Assembly: GCA_030919125.1 (NCBI GenBank)
Contig: CP121470.1
Coordinates: forward strand, 186,001-250,000
Direction of reading: 5' to 3'
Source of the DNA: Methanoregula sp. SKADARSKE-2
GTDB taxonomy: Archaea > Halobacteriota > Methanomicrobia > Methanomicrobiales > Methanospirillaceae
Length of the DNA: 64,000 nt
The notes under the pieces are model-generated. The model worked only from the letters and a program-made list of their open reading frames with translations. It was not told the origin of the DNA and made no database searches. Both the position numbers and the translations under genes were made by a program. Shown here in pieces: positions 36,700-46,536 of the stretch (positions are counted from its first letter, which is position 1; every line of letters starts with the position of its first letter).

Positions 36700-38514
36700 A
36701 TGAATCGCGACTTTTTTGTTATGCCCGGGGTTATCAAATCGATGGGCCTCGTATTCGGTGATATCGGGACAAGCCCGATCTACGCTCTCACCGCGATCTT
36801 CCTGATCATCCCCCCGACTCAGGATAATATCATGGGAATGCTCTCCATCATTATCTGGACAATGACCACCCTCGTTACCGTCCAGTATACCTATCTTGCA
36901 ATGCATCTCGGCAAGAAAGGTGAAGGGGGAACAATCGTGCTTAAGGAGATCCTGCTGCCGATGCTCAAATCCGGACATCAGGTTGCACTCGTCTCCCTCC
37001 TTGCGATTGTGGGAATCTCCCTTCTGATGGGGGATGCCGTGATAACACCGGCAATCAGCCTTCTCTCAGCGGTCGAAGGCGTGACCCTCATCAATGGTTT
37101 TGAGACCACTCCGCAGTTCGCCCTGATGGTCGTTGCCGGGCTTATCGCAATCGGGCTGTTCGCAATCCAGGCCCGGGGGACCGAAAGGATCGCATGGGCA
37201 TTCGGCCCGGTGATGGCCGTATGGTTTATCACACTCAGCGTCTCCGGGCTTCTTGCAATGCTGTTACAGCCCCAAGTCCTCTTCGCTATCAATCCATTAT
37301 ACGGCATCAACTACCTCATCCATCATGGTCTCGACGGATTTCTTCTCCTCTCTACCGTTATACTCGTAGCGACGGGGGGCGAAGCACTCTATGCCGATAT
37401 GGGGCATCTTGGTCGTGAACCCATAGTCAAGGCATGGTACATCGTTTTTGTGGCACTCTCGATCAATTATCTCGGGCAGGGTGCATTCCTCATGTCCCAT
37501 CCCGATTCCCATAATGTCTTATTCGAGATGATCCACACCCAGCTCGCTTTTGTGTATGTGCCCTTCCTCCTGTTGAGCGTGGCAGCGACGATAATTGCCT
37601 CCCAGGCAATGATTTCGGGAATCTTCTCTATCGTTTACCAGGGAATTACAACCCGGATCATGCCCCTCTTGAGAGTCGAGTTTACCTCACCCCAACTCAG
37701 GTCCCAGATCTATATCGACGTGGTGAACTGGATGCTGCTCATTGCGGTTCTCATCGTGATCGCGGTCTTCCAGAGCTCGACGAACCTTACCCATGCGTAC
37801 GGACTGGCGGTAAGTGGAACGATGGCGATCACCGGGGTCCTCGTCTTCTGGATCCTTGTCAAACGGGGAAAACTTATCAAATCCATGATTGCCGGAGGGA
37901 TGCTGTTTGTGACCTGGAGTTTCCTCATCGCCAACCTGCACAAGATCCCGGAGGGTGGGAAATGGTCACTTGTTATCGCTCTTGTCCCCTTCACGATCAT
38001 TATGATCTTCGTAAACGGACAGGAGAAACTCGCCGCTGCACTGAGCCCGGTCCCGCTGAACGAGTTCCTCGGTACATTTGATGAGACCTATAAGTCATCA
38101 AATAAGATCTCGGGAACTGCGCTCTTCTTTGCCCGGGACTTCCGGAGACTCCCCCGGTACATTCCCCGGATTATGTTTACGAATAACATAATCTACGATG
38201 ATAACATCATCATCTCCATCATCCGAACAGAACAGCCGTTCGGGGTTACCTGGGGTGTGACCCGGGAGATAACAAAAGGGCTCTCGATCTTTGAAATTTA
38301 CCTTGGATACATGGAGATTGTCGATATCGGGAGGATCTTAAAAGAGGCAGAGATTGATGAGAAGACGATTTTCTATGGTATGGAAGACATCGCCACGAAT
38401 CATCTTGTCTGGCGGATCTTCGCAGCCTTAAAACGCCTTACGCCATCCGTGGTCCAGTTCTACCGGCTACCCTCAGATAAAATCCACGGCGTGGTTACCC
38501 GCGTCGATATGTGA
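36700..38514 (+). CDS. kup: KUP-family potassium:proton symporter
   Basis: 604 residues from ATG 36700 (MNRDFFVMPGVIKSMGLVFG). The conserved start VFGDIGTSPIYAL, GEGGTIVLKEILLP, LMGDAVITPAISLLSAVEG and GGEALYADMGHLGR are KUP hallmarks; about twelve helices then a cytosolic tail from about residue 440. The frame is open about 100 bp further upstream, but there it overlaps the preceding gene's end and lacks similarity. With TrkH it gives two K+ uptake routes in 5 kb. Confidence 0.95.
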   Translation: MNRDFFVMPGVIKSMGLVFGDIGTSPIYALTAIFLIIPPTQDNIMGMLSIIIWTMTTLVTVQYTYLAMHLGKKGEGGTIVLKEILLPMLKSGHQVALVSLLAIVGISLLMGDAVITPAISLLSAVEGVTLINGFETTPQFALMVVAGLIAIGLFAIQARGTERIAWAFGPVMAVWFITLSVSGLLAMLLQPQVLFAINPLYGINYLIHHGLDGFLLLSTVILVATGGEALYADMGHLGREPIVKAWYIVFVALSINYLGQGAFLMSHPDSHNVLFEMIHTQLAFVYVPFLLLSVAATIIASQAMISGIFSIVYQGITTRIMPLLRVEFTSPQLRSQIYIDVVNWMLLIAVLIVIAVFQSSTNLTHAYGLAVSGTMAITGVLVFWILVKRGKLIKSMIAGGMLFVTWSFLIANLHKIPEGGKWSLVIALVPFTIIMIFVNGQEKLAAALSPVPLNEFLGTFDETYKSSNKISGTALFFARDFRRLPRYIPRIMFTNNIIYDDNIIISIIRTEQPFGVTWGVTREITKGLSIFEIYLGYMEIVDIGRILKEAEIDEKTIFYGMEDIATNHLVWRIFAALKRLTPSVVQFYRLPSDKIHGVVTRVDM

Positions 38515-38543
38515 ATGGAAGGTACCTTCAGTTTTATCTCTCA

Positions 38544-38551
38544 TTTTTTTT
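38544..38551 (+). terminator. oligo-T terminator after kup
   Basis: Eight T 30 bp after the kup stop; typical archaeal U-tract terminator. Confidence 0.5.
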
Positions 38552-38665
38552 GGACGGCACTGCCGATATCCTCTTAACACCCCCGGACAAATATACCGGT
38601 CGCACGTGTAGAATCCACGGAGTTTTTTGTGGATAGAATTCTGTTGCGGGTACCTTCACAATCTG

Positions 38666-38750
38666 GCGTGGATATCCGAGTCTGGTCAAAGGAGCGGGAT
38701 TTAGGGTCCCGTCGCGCAGGCGTTCGCAGGTTCAACTCCTGCTCCACGCA
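38666..38750 (+). tRNA. tRNA-Leu (anticodon UAG)
   Basis: Acceptor stem GCGTGGA (38666-38672) pairs with TCCACGC (38743-38749), discriminator A. The anticodon stem-loop CGGGA-TTTAGGG-TCCCG gives UAG. A long variable arm (CGCAGGCGTTCGC region) marks a class II tRNA, and the T-arm is GCAGGTTCAACTCCTGC. No CCA is encoded and no intron is apparent. Confidence 0.95.
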
Positions 38751-38753
38751 TAT

Positions 38754-38792
38754 CCTGAACCTCAGGGAAACTGGATTTTATCGGTTTTTTTT
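38754..38792 (+). terminator. hairpin plus T8 after tRNA-Leu
   Basis: CCTGA-ACC-TCAGG just after the tRNA and then eight T at 38785-38792. Confidence 0.55.
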
Positions 38793-38829
38793 GGAACGGA
38801 GAATATCTTTCATTTTTTCTGGTCTCCTG

Positions 38830-40301
38830 TTATCTTCCGATCCGCTCAAAATCGATAAAACCATTGTACGGATCGGTCTTCAGAAGCCGGACGCGGATCT
38901 TCTGGCCAACAACAAGGCCGCGTTCTCCCTGCATAACACGGCCTTCAGCCGGTGGGGAGAGGAGCCGGACATAGGTACCTTTTTGGGACGCACCGGTAAC
39001 CAGTGCATCAAAAATATCCCCTATCTTATCGTGAAGCAGGAGGGCAGCAGCTGCTTTTCGCATGAACCGCTCGACTTTCTTGGATCCCTTCTCCCAGTCA
39101 GACAACCAGAGAGAGAGTTCCACCAGTTTGGTGGAGGTGTAAGGGATGGGTTTTCCCCTCAGAACAGATTTCAGGAGCCGCTGGTTTACGAGATCCACAT
39201 ACCGCCGGTTTGGGGCAGTTGCATGGGTATAATCCGTGATTGCAAGAGAGAAGTGGCCGGTAGGCTCTTTTCCCGGTTCGAGCATCACGTATTCACCGGG
39301 CCCGAGGAGCTTGACAATTGTCAGGGAGAGATCCGGGAAATGTTCAGGATCGTTTTTTTTTCTGTCTGATGAGGAACTCTGCGAGGGCTTTTGCATCGGG
39401 TTTTGCAGGCAGGGTCTCATGGCGGATTGCGGCGGTCAGAACCATGCCATCCCAGTATTTTGGGACCCGCACTACCCGCTGGATCATGGGTATTGCGGCT
39501 TTTCCGAGGAATGCGACCATGGTGCTGTTGGCTGCTATCATGAACTCCTCAATCAGGCACCGGGCAGTATTCTGCCGCTGTACAACGATATCTTTAATCC
39601 GGCCATTTTCCACAACGGGTTCAGCCTCCAGGGTGGTGAGTTCAAGGGCTCCCTGCGCTCTGCGGAAGGTTTTCAACCGGCCCATCGCAACCTTTTGGAG
39701 ACGAAACTGGTCCTCGAGGCCATCCACGCGTGATACTCCCTTTGGGAGACCGGTTTTTCCTTCAAGCCAGTCACCGATCTCTTCATAAACGAGCTTGGCC
39801 TTATTGCGGACAAGAGCCGGGTACAGGTCGCCGGACCGGAGCTCGCCATGGGGAAGGACCGTATATTCGATGATCATTGCCCTCCGGTCAAGGCAGGGGA
39901 GGAGTGAGGTGATACCCTTCGAGAGTTTGTCGGGGAGCATGGGGAAGGTGAGAACACCGGTGTAGTCCGATGTTCCATTATGCGCTGCGTGCTTATCCGT
40001 GTACGAACTTTTTGGAACAAATTGATCCACATCGGCAATAGCAACCCTGATGGTGATCTCATCACCCTCCCCGCGTTCGCAATACTCCAGTTGATCCAGA
40101 TCCATGGAGTCATAATTGTCGATGGATGACCAGAGGAGTTCCCGCAGATCCCGCACATTCCTGTCATGATAAGGAGGCAGGCTTTTCAGGCAGGGCATCT
40201 GTTTCAGCGACCACTGCCCGGGGGAACTGTGGTTCAAAACCATATTTTGCCATGGCTTTTTGTGCTATGGCCTTCAGATCGATATTCTGAAAATTATTCA
40301 T
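38830..40301 (-). pseudogene. RNB-domain exoribonuclease (RNase II/R-like), two frameshifts
   Basis: 3'-5' exoribonuclease of the RNase II superfamily. The gene starts at ATG 40301 behind AAGGA (MNNFQNIDLKAIAQKAMAKY). A frameshift near 40165-40200 precedes the catalytic domain (SSIDNYDSMDLDQLEYCERG, VRVAIADVDQFVPKSSYTD), which holds the conserved Asp residues. A second shift lies in a run of nine A (39353-39361 as T on the plus strand): eight A would join IRQKK to NDPEHFPDLSLTIVKLLG. The tail reads TDYTHATAPNRRYVDLVNQR (RNB motif) and a small OB-like end. Non-functional unless the indels are sequence errors. Confidence 0.88.
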
Positions 40302-40332
40302 AAGGTCCTTCTCGCGGGGATGGCGTCTTTTG

Positions 40333-40671
40333 TCACTCGTGAATCATGGTCAGGAGCATCTTGAATCGCGTGCGGGCTTTGAGAGCATGGGGCTTGTTTG
40401 CGGGCATAATGATCATCTGGCCGGTGGTGAGATGGAATTCCTGCTCCTCAATCGTAATTTCTGCCTCGCCATCCAGGATCGCTGCGATCGCGTCAAATGG
40501 CGCAGTATGTTCTGAGAGTCCTTCACCAGCATCGAAGGCAAAAAGCGTGATAGTTCCGGTCTTCTTAGAGACGATCATCCGGCTCACAACTGATCCTTCC
40601 TGGTAAGCAATCAGCTCTTTCGGGTTCAGGATAGTTCCTGAGAGGTTCTCACTGGATTTTCCTAGCATCAT
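40333..40671 (-). CDS. cupin-domain protein
   Basis: 112-residue single-domain beta-barrel. GEGLSEHTAPFDAIAAILDG and GQMIIMPANKPHALKA correspond to the two cupin motifs with potential metal-binding His and Glu/Asp. Such proteins in methanogens are common, often regarded as small metal-binding enzymes or sensors; the substrate is unknown. The product could begin at either of two adjacent Met codons. Confidence 0.88.
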   Translation of the reverse strand: MMLGKSSENLSGTILNPKELIAYQEGSVVSRMIVSKKTGTITLFAFDAGEGLSEHTAPFDAIAAILDGEAEITIEEQEFHLTTGQMIIMPANKPHALKARTRFKMLLTMIHE

Positions 40672-40863
40672 CGATCACGTACGGGAGTGTATGACGCTGG
40701 TGGTTTAAGTGGATTGGGTTTGGTGAGAAGTGGTGCTGGAGTTGGGAATTTTCTGCGGGAAAATTCACGAACCTGAGACCTTCATGCAAGAAGATTAAAA
40801 GGCGTAGTAAATGGTGAATGGTACAAATTTGCTAGGCTTGTAATTTTCCAGGATGTTAAAAGG

Positions 40864-41375
40864 GAAGATCCGTTGGATAATTCACCAGAAAGAGAAGCAA
40901 TGGGATAATTGCAAAGATCCAGCGCGTAACGAGGAGACGGGTGGATCAACTCGTGGAAGCACTATCATGAAACCGGCGTAACTGCAGAGGAATCCGGTGC
41001 CCCTCGCATTCATGAGGATGGAAGTTGGGATAGTGAATTCAAACAATACCTCAAAAATCAATGGTATCCGACCTATCCCCACAAGGATCAAACATCCCAA
41101 GACCAAGGGGAAAATCGAGAAATGGTTTGACACCTGTCGCAGGTTCCGATGAGGAGTTCGCGTCTCTGGACTATTTTATCTCTCTGGTACAATGATCTCG
41201 CTCATGGCAGTCTGGATTTCGAGAATCTGGAATTGCCGAATCTCGCATTCTGGAGAAGATTACCTCAAAGAGGCTCCTCTCGGTTCTGGTATCAGAATTT
41301 TTGGATGGTCAAGTTAATGAAAAATTCACGTTCTTATGAACAAAGATCCAGAAGAAGTACTTTTAGGACTGTACA
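40864..41375 (+). mobile_element. IS-B copy a, internally deleted relic
   Basis: A remnant of a roughly 1-kb element also present at 46537-47554 and 59097-59932. It starts inside the transposase N-terminus (IRWII region), jumps over about 300 bp, and resumes at HEDGSWDSEFKQYL (target: rve core) with several stops. The right terminus ACTTTTAGGACTGTACA (ends 41375) is intact, the left terminus is missing. Confidence 0.8.
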
Positions 41376-41412
41376 TAAAAAAGAGGAGGGCAACAGAGAG
41401 ATGAGTGGATAC

Positions 41413-41712
41413 TCAACGAATCTCATGAGCTAGGCCACCAAACGCCCAATCACTGTTCCATACGCTCATAAATTTGGACAGCGATGCCAAATTATCAGAG
41501 TCATGGGTTGCATTGAATACCCCATAATACTCGATAAAGTAATCTTCCCGTTCACTGCAGATCGGGTGTTCAACTGCAAAGAAATACCCAACTGTTGCAT
41601 TATCAGAGAAGAGGGAGACGGGAAGCTGCCTGATGTTTCCCCCTTGAAAACTAAGGTTCAGCACCCGCCGGTCGCCATTCCCTGTTTTATTCAAATAGTT
41701 TCGGAGCGTGTT
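41413..41712 (-). pseudogene. secreted protein gene, 3' part, interrupted by IS-C
   Basis: An open frame of about 100 codons (NTLRNYLNKTGNGDRRVLNL ... GGLAHEIR) ends at 41413. It begins at the edge of IS-C. On the far side of IS-C the same strand has ATG 42755 with a typical signal-like start MFKYLFIICLFAAV, suggesting one gene split by the insertion. The protein family is not recognised. Confidence 0.45.
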
Positions 41713-42719
41713 GCTGTGTTGCACAAATCCGTACTAAATTCCCCGGTTTAGAAATCTGGGTGTATTAACAATTGATGAGGATATTGTAAAGACTGAATTT
41801 CAGTGGGAACTCATGAAACATTCCATTGATGCTGGTAGCTTTGACCGATTCCCAAAAAATCCGTTTCATTGAAGAGAAAACGCCTTCGACCGCCCATCTC
41901 GAACCATAGTTGTGTCTTTGAGCCCATTCCTCGTATCCCGCATCAAGGAACTCCCGGGCACATTGAGCCCGATAGGAGGAACCCTTCGATCTTCTCGAAG
42001 CATTCGATCGAATCTTGATCGCCGAAGAAATGTGCCGCTTTTCAAGGTCGTTAAAAATCGAAATATGATCGTACGCTCCGTCTCCGAGTACCTTCCGGAC
42101 AGTACCAGACTGGAGAGAGTTTTGTGCAGAATCGATAAGAGGAATACAACACTTCTCGTCCGGAATGGTCTCGTTAGTAACTTCCATCTCCAGGATATTA
42201 CGGGATTTCCGATCAATGGCAACATGAACCTCGATCCAACCACGATGAACTCTCCACTTTTCTCGCATCCACTCACCCCGGTTGGTAACTTTAATCCCCG
42301 TGCTATCTATCGCGACAACAACATCCTTACCGGTTTGCCCGATCGTGTCGGACACCGGCAATTCGAACAAACGGATTCGACGGAATAAAGTCGTGTAATC
42401 GGCAGCAAGATCCTGCTGAACGAATGGGGATAATTTTCGAAGAAATCCCTCCATCTGACGGTACGGCATAGAGAAGAGAACATGAATTGCTGCAACCTTT
42501 GTGAGCATTCATTCGGGATAATTCGGTATCCCACACGGCTATAAATTCCAATGAAAGATAAAATTCACCTCGCTGGACTAAATGTTCGTTATATTTTGGC
42601 CATTCCCGGTTGTCCTCATACGGTTTACCCCAGCGCTTGTTCTTTGCCATTATTTTTTATAAGAACCGGATACCGGATAAATCTAAGCCCTGCGCTCATA
42701 ATCATTTGTGCAACACAGC
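41713..42719 (-). mobile_element. IS-C (IS5-like, 1007 bp)
   Basis: Bounded by a perfect 16-bp inverted repeat, GCTGTGTTGCACAAAT (41713-41728) and its complement (42704-42719). Encodes an IS5-family-like DDE transposase on the minus strand. No target duplication is obvious. Only one copy in the window. Confidence 0.85.
41765..42650 (-). pseudogene. IS5-family transposase of IS-C, internally deleted
   Basis: The N-terminus MAKNKRWGKPYEDNREWPKY starts at ATG 42650. Near 42500 a small deletion and frameshift remove the segment before LAAIHVLFSMPYR-type sequence; the frame then continues to the end (VAIDSTGIKVTNRGEWMREK with the first catalytic Asp, VLGDGAYDHISIFNDL with the second, RWAVEGVFSSMKRIFWES with the Glu). 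The element is therefore probably immobile on its own. Confidence 0.82.
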
Positions 42720-42755
42720 AGCGAACAGGCAAATTATAAATAGATATTTAAACAT
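42720..42755 (-). pseudogene. possible signal-peptide exon of the gene split by IS-C
   Basis: ATG 42755 opens MFKYLFIICLFAAV, a short basic-hydrophobic start that runs directly into IS-C. See 41413-41712. Confidence 0.35.
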
Positions 42756-42821
42756 GAGAGAATTCTGAAAAATTCCCCCTGTAGCCGGTAGTACTTTATC
42801 TTAGTACGATCAATGACGAGT

Positions 42822-43789
42822 ATGGAAAATCTGGTTGATTTTGCGTTCGAGAAGCGGTATGAGAGTATCAAACGACTCGGGGATCGGCTTGACGGATTTT
42901 CGACATTAATCAATTGGGAGAGGTTTCTGACGGTAGTGGGAGGTCTGTATCGAAACCAGACCGAAGAGGGCGGTCGACTGAATATTGATATCGTTCTCAT
43001 GGTTAAGATGCTGGTACTCCAGTCAATGTACAGCCTGTCCGATCCCGAACTTGAGCGTCAGGCCAATGATCGCATATCATTTATGAAATTCCTCGGGTAT
43101 CCTAACAAGGTCCCGGATCAGACCACCGTCTGGTATTTCCGGGAGCGGTTGGCAAAGACCGGAAAGGATAAGGCTATTTGGGATGAGCTCCAGCGACAAC
43201 TCGATGCACAATGTCTGAAAATCAAAAAAGGCACCATTCAGGATGCGACTTTCATCACCTCAGAGCCCGGTCATGCTTCAACGAATACACCCCGGGGTGA
43301 TGCTGCAAAAACTCGAAGAAGCCGGGATGGAACATGGGCGATAAAGGGCAAGAAATCTTATTTTGGATACAAACTCCATACCAAAGAGGATTGTGACTTC
43401 GGACTGATCCGGGCTCTCGAGGTTACAACTGCCTCAACCCACGATTCGCAAATCGACCTGTCGAACGAAGGAGAGGTGATCTACCGTGACCGAGGATATT
43501 TCGGTACCAAAACAAAAGGTTTCAACACCACCATGCAACGGGGTGTTCGTGGGCATCCGATCGGTATCCGCGATGTTCTCAAAACGCTCGAATCTCTCGA
43601 ATCCTATCTCCCGGGGAACGCCCATATGCCGTCATCAAGAATGTGTTCCATTCTGCTCATACCAGAGTCACAACCGTTCTCAGGGTGTATACCAAAATGC
43701 TGTTCTCGGCCTTCTGCTTTAACCGGTTTCAACTAGCAGCCCTCAAAAAACGAGGGGTTCTTGAGCGGATGCTCTCGACAAAAAACTGA
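42822..43789 (+). pseudogene. IS5-like transposase of IS-D, frameshifted near the C-terminus
   Basis: Starts MENLVDFAFEKRYESIKRLG. Contains LMVKMLVLQSMYSLSDPELE, the core with Asp in GTIQDATFITS, GYKLHTKEDCDFGLI and IYRDRGYFGTKTKG. Near 43575-43590 one base is lost; the expected tail (RISRILSPGERPYAVIKNVF with the third acidic residue, then VTTVLRVYTKMLFSAFCFN) continues in another frame to TGA 43787-43789. Element ends could not be located with confidence. Single copy here. Confidence 0.82.
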
Positions 43790-44386
43790 AATGTGGCCTG
43801 AAAATGCAAGAACCGGATACATAGACCCACTCACATTGGTGCTATTTTGTAAAATTGGGGCAAACCGAACGCTCGGGAAGCACCCCTTTCCGGTACGATC
43901 GTAAAATAAATGGGTTATTCGTTATCCTCATATGGTTTTTCATAATTACAATCTGTAAGAACGCAAATTTGATCTCGAAACATTGGAATGGTTGTCGAAA
44001 ACAGATTTCCAGGATCCAGATGCCCGTATTCCAGCGGAATAATTACCGTTCTTGGGTTTCAAAATTTGTCCATTTTAGTATAGCATTATATAGTTTATTA
44101 GTTAATTCGAAAGACAAGTTTTAAAATGCGAGATCTCAAGAATTCTGGCCTTATCGTTAAAAAAACGGTGAATCCACTTGGAAACAGATTTTCCAAAATT
44201 TAGAATCGCCATACAGATTGGGGAGGGATCTGGTTGAGATCACGTACAATAAGCCATTATTCTGTTTTCTATTTAAGAACGGAAAGTTTAACCAGGATAT
44301 TCAGATCACCGGAGAATATCCCCAAAAATTTAGGCTACAATGTAATTTCGGAAATACTCTGCCAAACCCAGGGTTTCATCGAGAGA
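43790..44386. other. 600-bp AT-rich spacer
   Basis: No recognisable gene. It includes AGTATAGCATTATATAG (44077-44093), a motif that recurs twice in the island, followed by a short frame of 25 codons from ATG 44125 (MRDLKNSGLIVKK) of doubtful status. Confidence 0.4.
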
Positions 44387-45307
44387 TTATGCCCTCTCAT
44401 CGTATTTGGAAAGAGGGAAAAACTGCTGGTATATCTGTCTCCGTTCTTCGATATCGGTATGAAGGTATATCTCCGTTGTCTTAATCGAGGTATGACCAAG
44501 GTTTTCCTGTACCACCCTCAGGTTTTTAGACCGCCGGTAGAGCTCACTTGCATAACTATGGCGAATCTTATGGGGAGTAATGCCGGCCGGTGCATAGTGC
44601 CTAAAGATATGCTGGATGGCACGGGAAGAGATGTTCTTGCCCTGCTGACCAACGAAGAGTGGTCCAACAATCCGGACTCCGATAAAACGAAGAATATCCC
44701 CGATCGTATCATCATCCAAAAAAACGATCCGGATTTTGTCGCCTTTCCCCCGGATCCTTATGGTATGCTCCTCAAAATCGATATCTTCAATATTGATATT
44801 ACAGAGCTCAGAGACCCGCACGCCCGTTGCATAGATTGTCCTGACAATTAATCTGTCACGAGGAGCCTCAATAGAATCGATCAATCGCAGGACTTGGTTG
44901 TGTTTAAGGTATTTGACTTCCTGCTGCTTGATCCTGGGGCGTTCAATGCCGATCAATGGATTTGTACAGACTGCACCTTGCGTATACAGGAACCGGTAAA
45001 AAGAACTCAGTGTTGAGATTATCCTGTGGAATGTTTTCGGTTTATATGTCTGCATACTCGCTAAAAACGAGAGAAAATCAGTTATCATAACCGGTGGTAT
45101 TTCAACATCCGTATCAAGACGGGCAGTCTCAAAATATTTCCCGTAGATAACGAGTTTTGTCACTTCATTATGACGTCTCAGCCAGACATAATACGCAAAA
45201 TGTTTGATGACCTGCCCATAGCTCTCAATGGTGCGGGGGGAGTAATTTCTCATACGGAGATAATTGCGGTAGCTTTTGAGCCATTCCGAAAAATACCTGC
45301 CCACCAT
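44387..45307 (-). CDS. XerA-type tyrosine recombinase
   Basis: 306-residue site-specific recombinase. N-terminal SAM-like core-binding domain (YLRMRNYSPRTIESYGQVIK), then the catalytic domain with Arg in ATGVRVSELCNI, Lys in the beta-hairpin IRGKGDKIR, H-x-x-R in HKIRHSYASELY, His in LGHTSIKTTEIY and the nucleophile Tyr in EIYLHT. Could be the chromosomal dimer-resolving XerA or the integrase of a mobile element; the AT-rich, IS-filled surroundings and the nearby excisionase-like gene favour the latter but do not prove it. Confidence 0.92.
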   Translation of the reverse strand: MVGRYFSEWLKSYRNYLRMRNYSPRTIESYGQVIKHFAYYVWLRRHNEVTKLVIYGKYFETARLDTDVEIPPVMITDFLSFLASMQTYKPKTFHRIISTLSSFYRFLYTQGAVCTNPLIGIERPRIKQQEVKYLKHNQVLRLIDSIEAPRDRLIVRTIYATGVRVSELCNINIEDIDFEEHTIRIRGKGDKIRIVFLDDDTIGDILRFIGVRIVGPLFVGQQGKNISSRAIQHIFRHYAPAGITPHKIRHSYASELYRRSKNLRVVQENLGHTSIKTTEIYLHTDIEERRQIYQQFFPLSKYDERA

Positions 45308-45714
45308 GGTCTATTCTATCTTATCTCGAATAAATAAAGGTTTGCGCAGAATACATATTCTGCGAAGTCTTGGATTGAACGATTCTCCGACGTTAAGAAT
45401 GACATTTTGGCGATCAAATTTGATTGAAACTCCGTAAAAAAATTGAGAATCTGGATTTTTTGGAAATTTATATTTTATTTTTGTTCTTCACCACTCTTTG
45501 TAATTGCCAAACAGATGAAAAACGCCTTCCTTCGTTTTTGACCTATCTTGATCAATAATTAAGGAGAACCGCCATAAAAACAGGGCTGGCGGGGGTTTTG
45601 CGATCTTCCGACGAAGAACAATAATTCCCCCCGATCAAGAAACGATAGAATCGAAAAAGAAAAACCGAACCTTACACTTCCACCAAAACCGAGGGGAAAC
45701 TCAAAAACTATCTC
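45308..45714. other. 400-bp spacer between recombinase genes
   Basis: AT-rich, no gene seen. Probably contains the upstream region of the tyrosine recombinase gene and the downstream region of the serine recombinase gene. Confidence 0.4.
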
Positions 45715-46308
45715 TCATAATTCTCCTTTTTTCGCATAATGGCGGTAGAGCGTGGTGTACGGAATATCCAATATCCGGGATATTGCTGCAAGAGAGATTT
45801 TTTTGTCCTGCAGTTCCCTGACACGCTTCCAGGGAATTACCCTTTGAGGTCTCCCAAGATTTTTTCCCTCTGCTTTCGCTCTGGCTAGACCGAGCTTGGT
45901 CCGTTCGATGAGATTCTCCCGTTCCCGGTCAGCCACCCACGAGAAGATCGAGAGCATGAGATCCCTAAGTTTTTTGTCCTCGATCCGGCTCCATGATTCT
46001 GCTGGCGACAGCGACCAGACCCGGATGCCTGATGTTTCGAAATTTCGTACAGTATTCAGGGTTTCAAGAAACGATCTTCCCAGACGGGAGATCTCAAAAA
46101 CATAGAGAGTTATTGCCTCTCCGTCGTTGATGCTCTTGATAAATTCCCTCATTCCGGTGTATCCGTCTCGATCTTCCATAGCGGATATACCTGAAACATA
46201 ATCCACGAAGATTGAATCCCGGTCTAATCCTTCCTTAAGCAGGAGCTGAATCTGGTTTTCGGCATTCTGGTCTTCTCTTGAAACCCGGACGTACCCAATT
46301 TTTATCAT
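45715..46308 (-). CDS. serine recombinase / resolvase (Pin/TnpR type)
   Basis: 197-residue small serine recombinase. IKIGYVRVSREDQNAENQIQ carries the nucleophile serine (Ser10 in RVS), with YVFEISRLGRSFLETLNTV and WVADRERENLIERTKLGLA following. The C-terminal HTH is RELQDKKISLAAISRILDIP. Typical of transposon resolvases or invertases. Upstream ATG is near TAAAATTAATTTATC, an AT-rich promoter candidate. Confidence 0.93.
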   Translation of the reverse strand: MIKIGYVRVSREDQNAENQIQLLLKEGLDRDSIFVDYVSGISAMEDRDGYTGMREFIKSINDGEAITLYVFEISRLGRSFLETLNTVRNFETSGIRVWSLSPAESWSRIEDKKLRDLMLSIFSWVADRERENLIERTKLGLARAKAEGKNLGRPQRVIPWKRVRELQDKKISLAAISRILDIPYTTLYRHYAKKGEL

Positions 46309-46536
46309 AAGTCTTCCTTTAAGATAAAATTAATTTATCAAGTACCCATATGAATTTTTGTAATTGTTATCGTTCGTTTTCGGTAAAGGTTTTGAGATCA
46401 AGCCCCTTGCACAGGATTGCTTGTTTATTGAAAAGATGGCCTCGGGTCCAAAATTTTTCTGGATTTTTTTGATTTACTCCCCTTTTTCTTGCGAATTTTT
46501 TTTGTTCCTTTTATTCTGCAGAGACGTTGGAGAAAA

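Noticed and set aside
41765..43789. IS-C and IS-D as one composite transposon
   Set aside because: They are different elements in opposite orientation, with no cargo between them and no shared ends.
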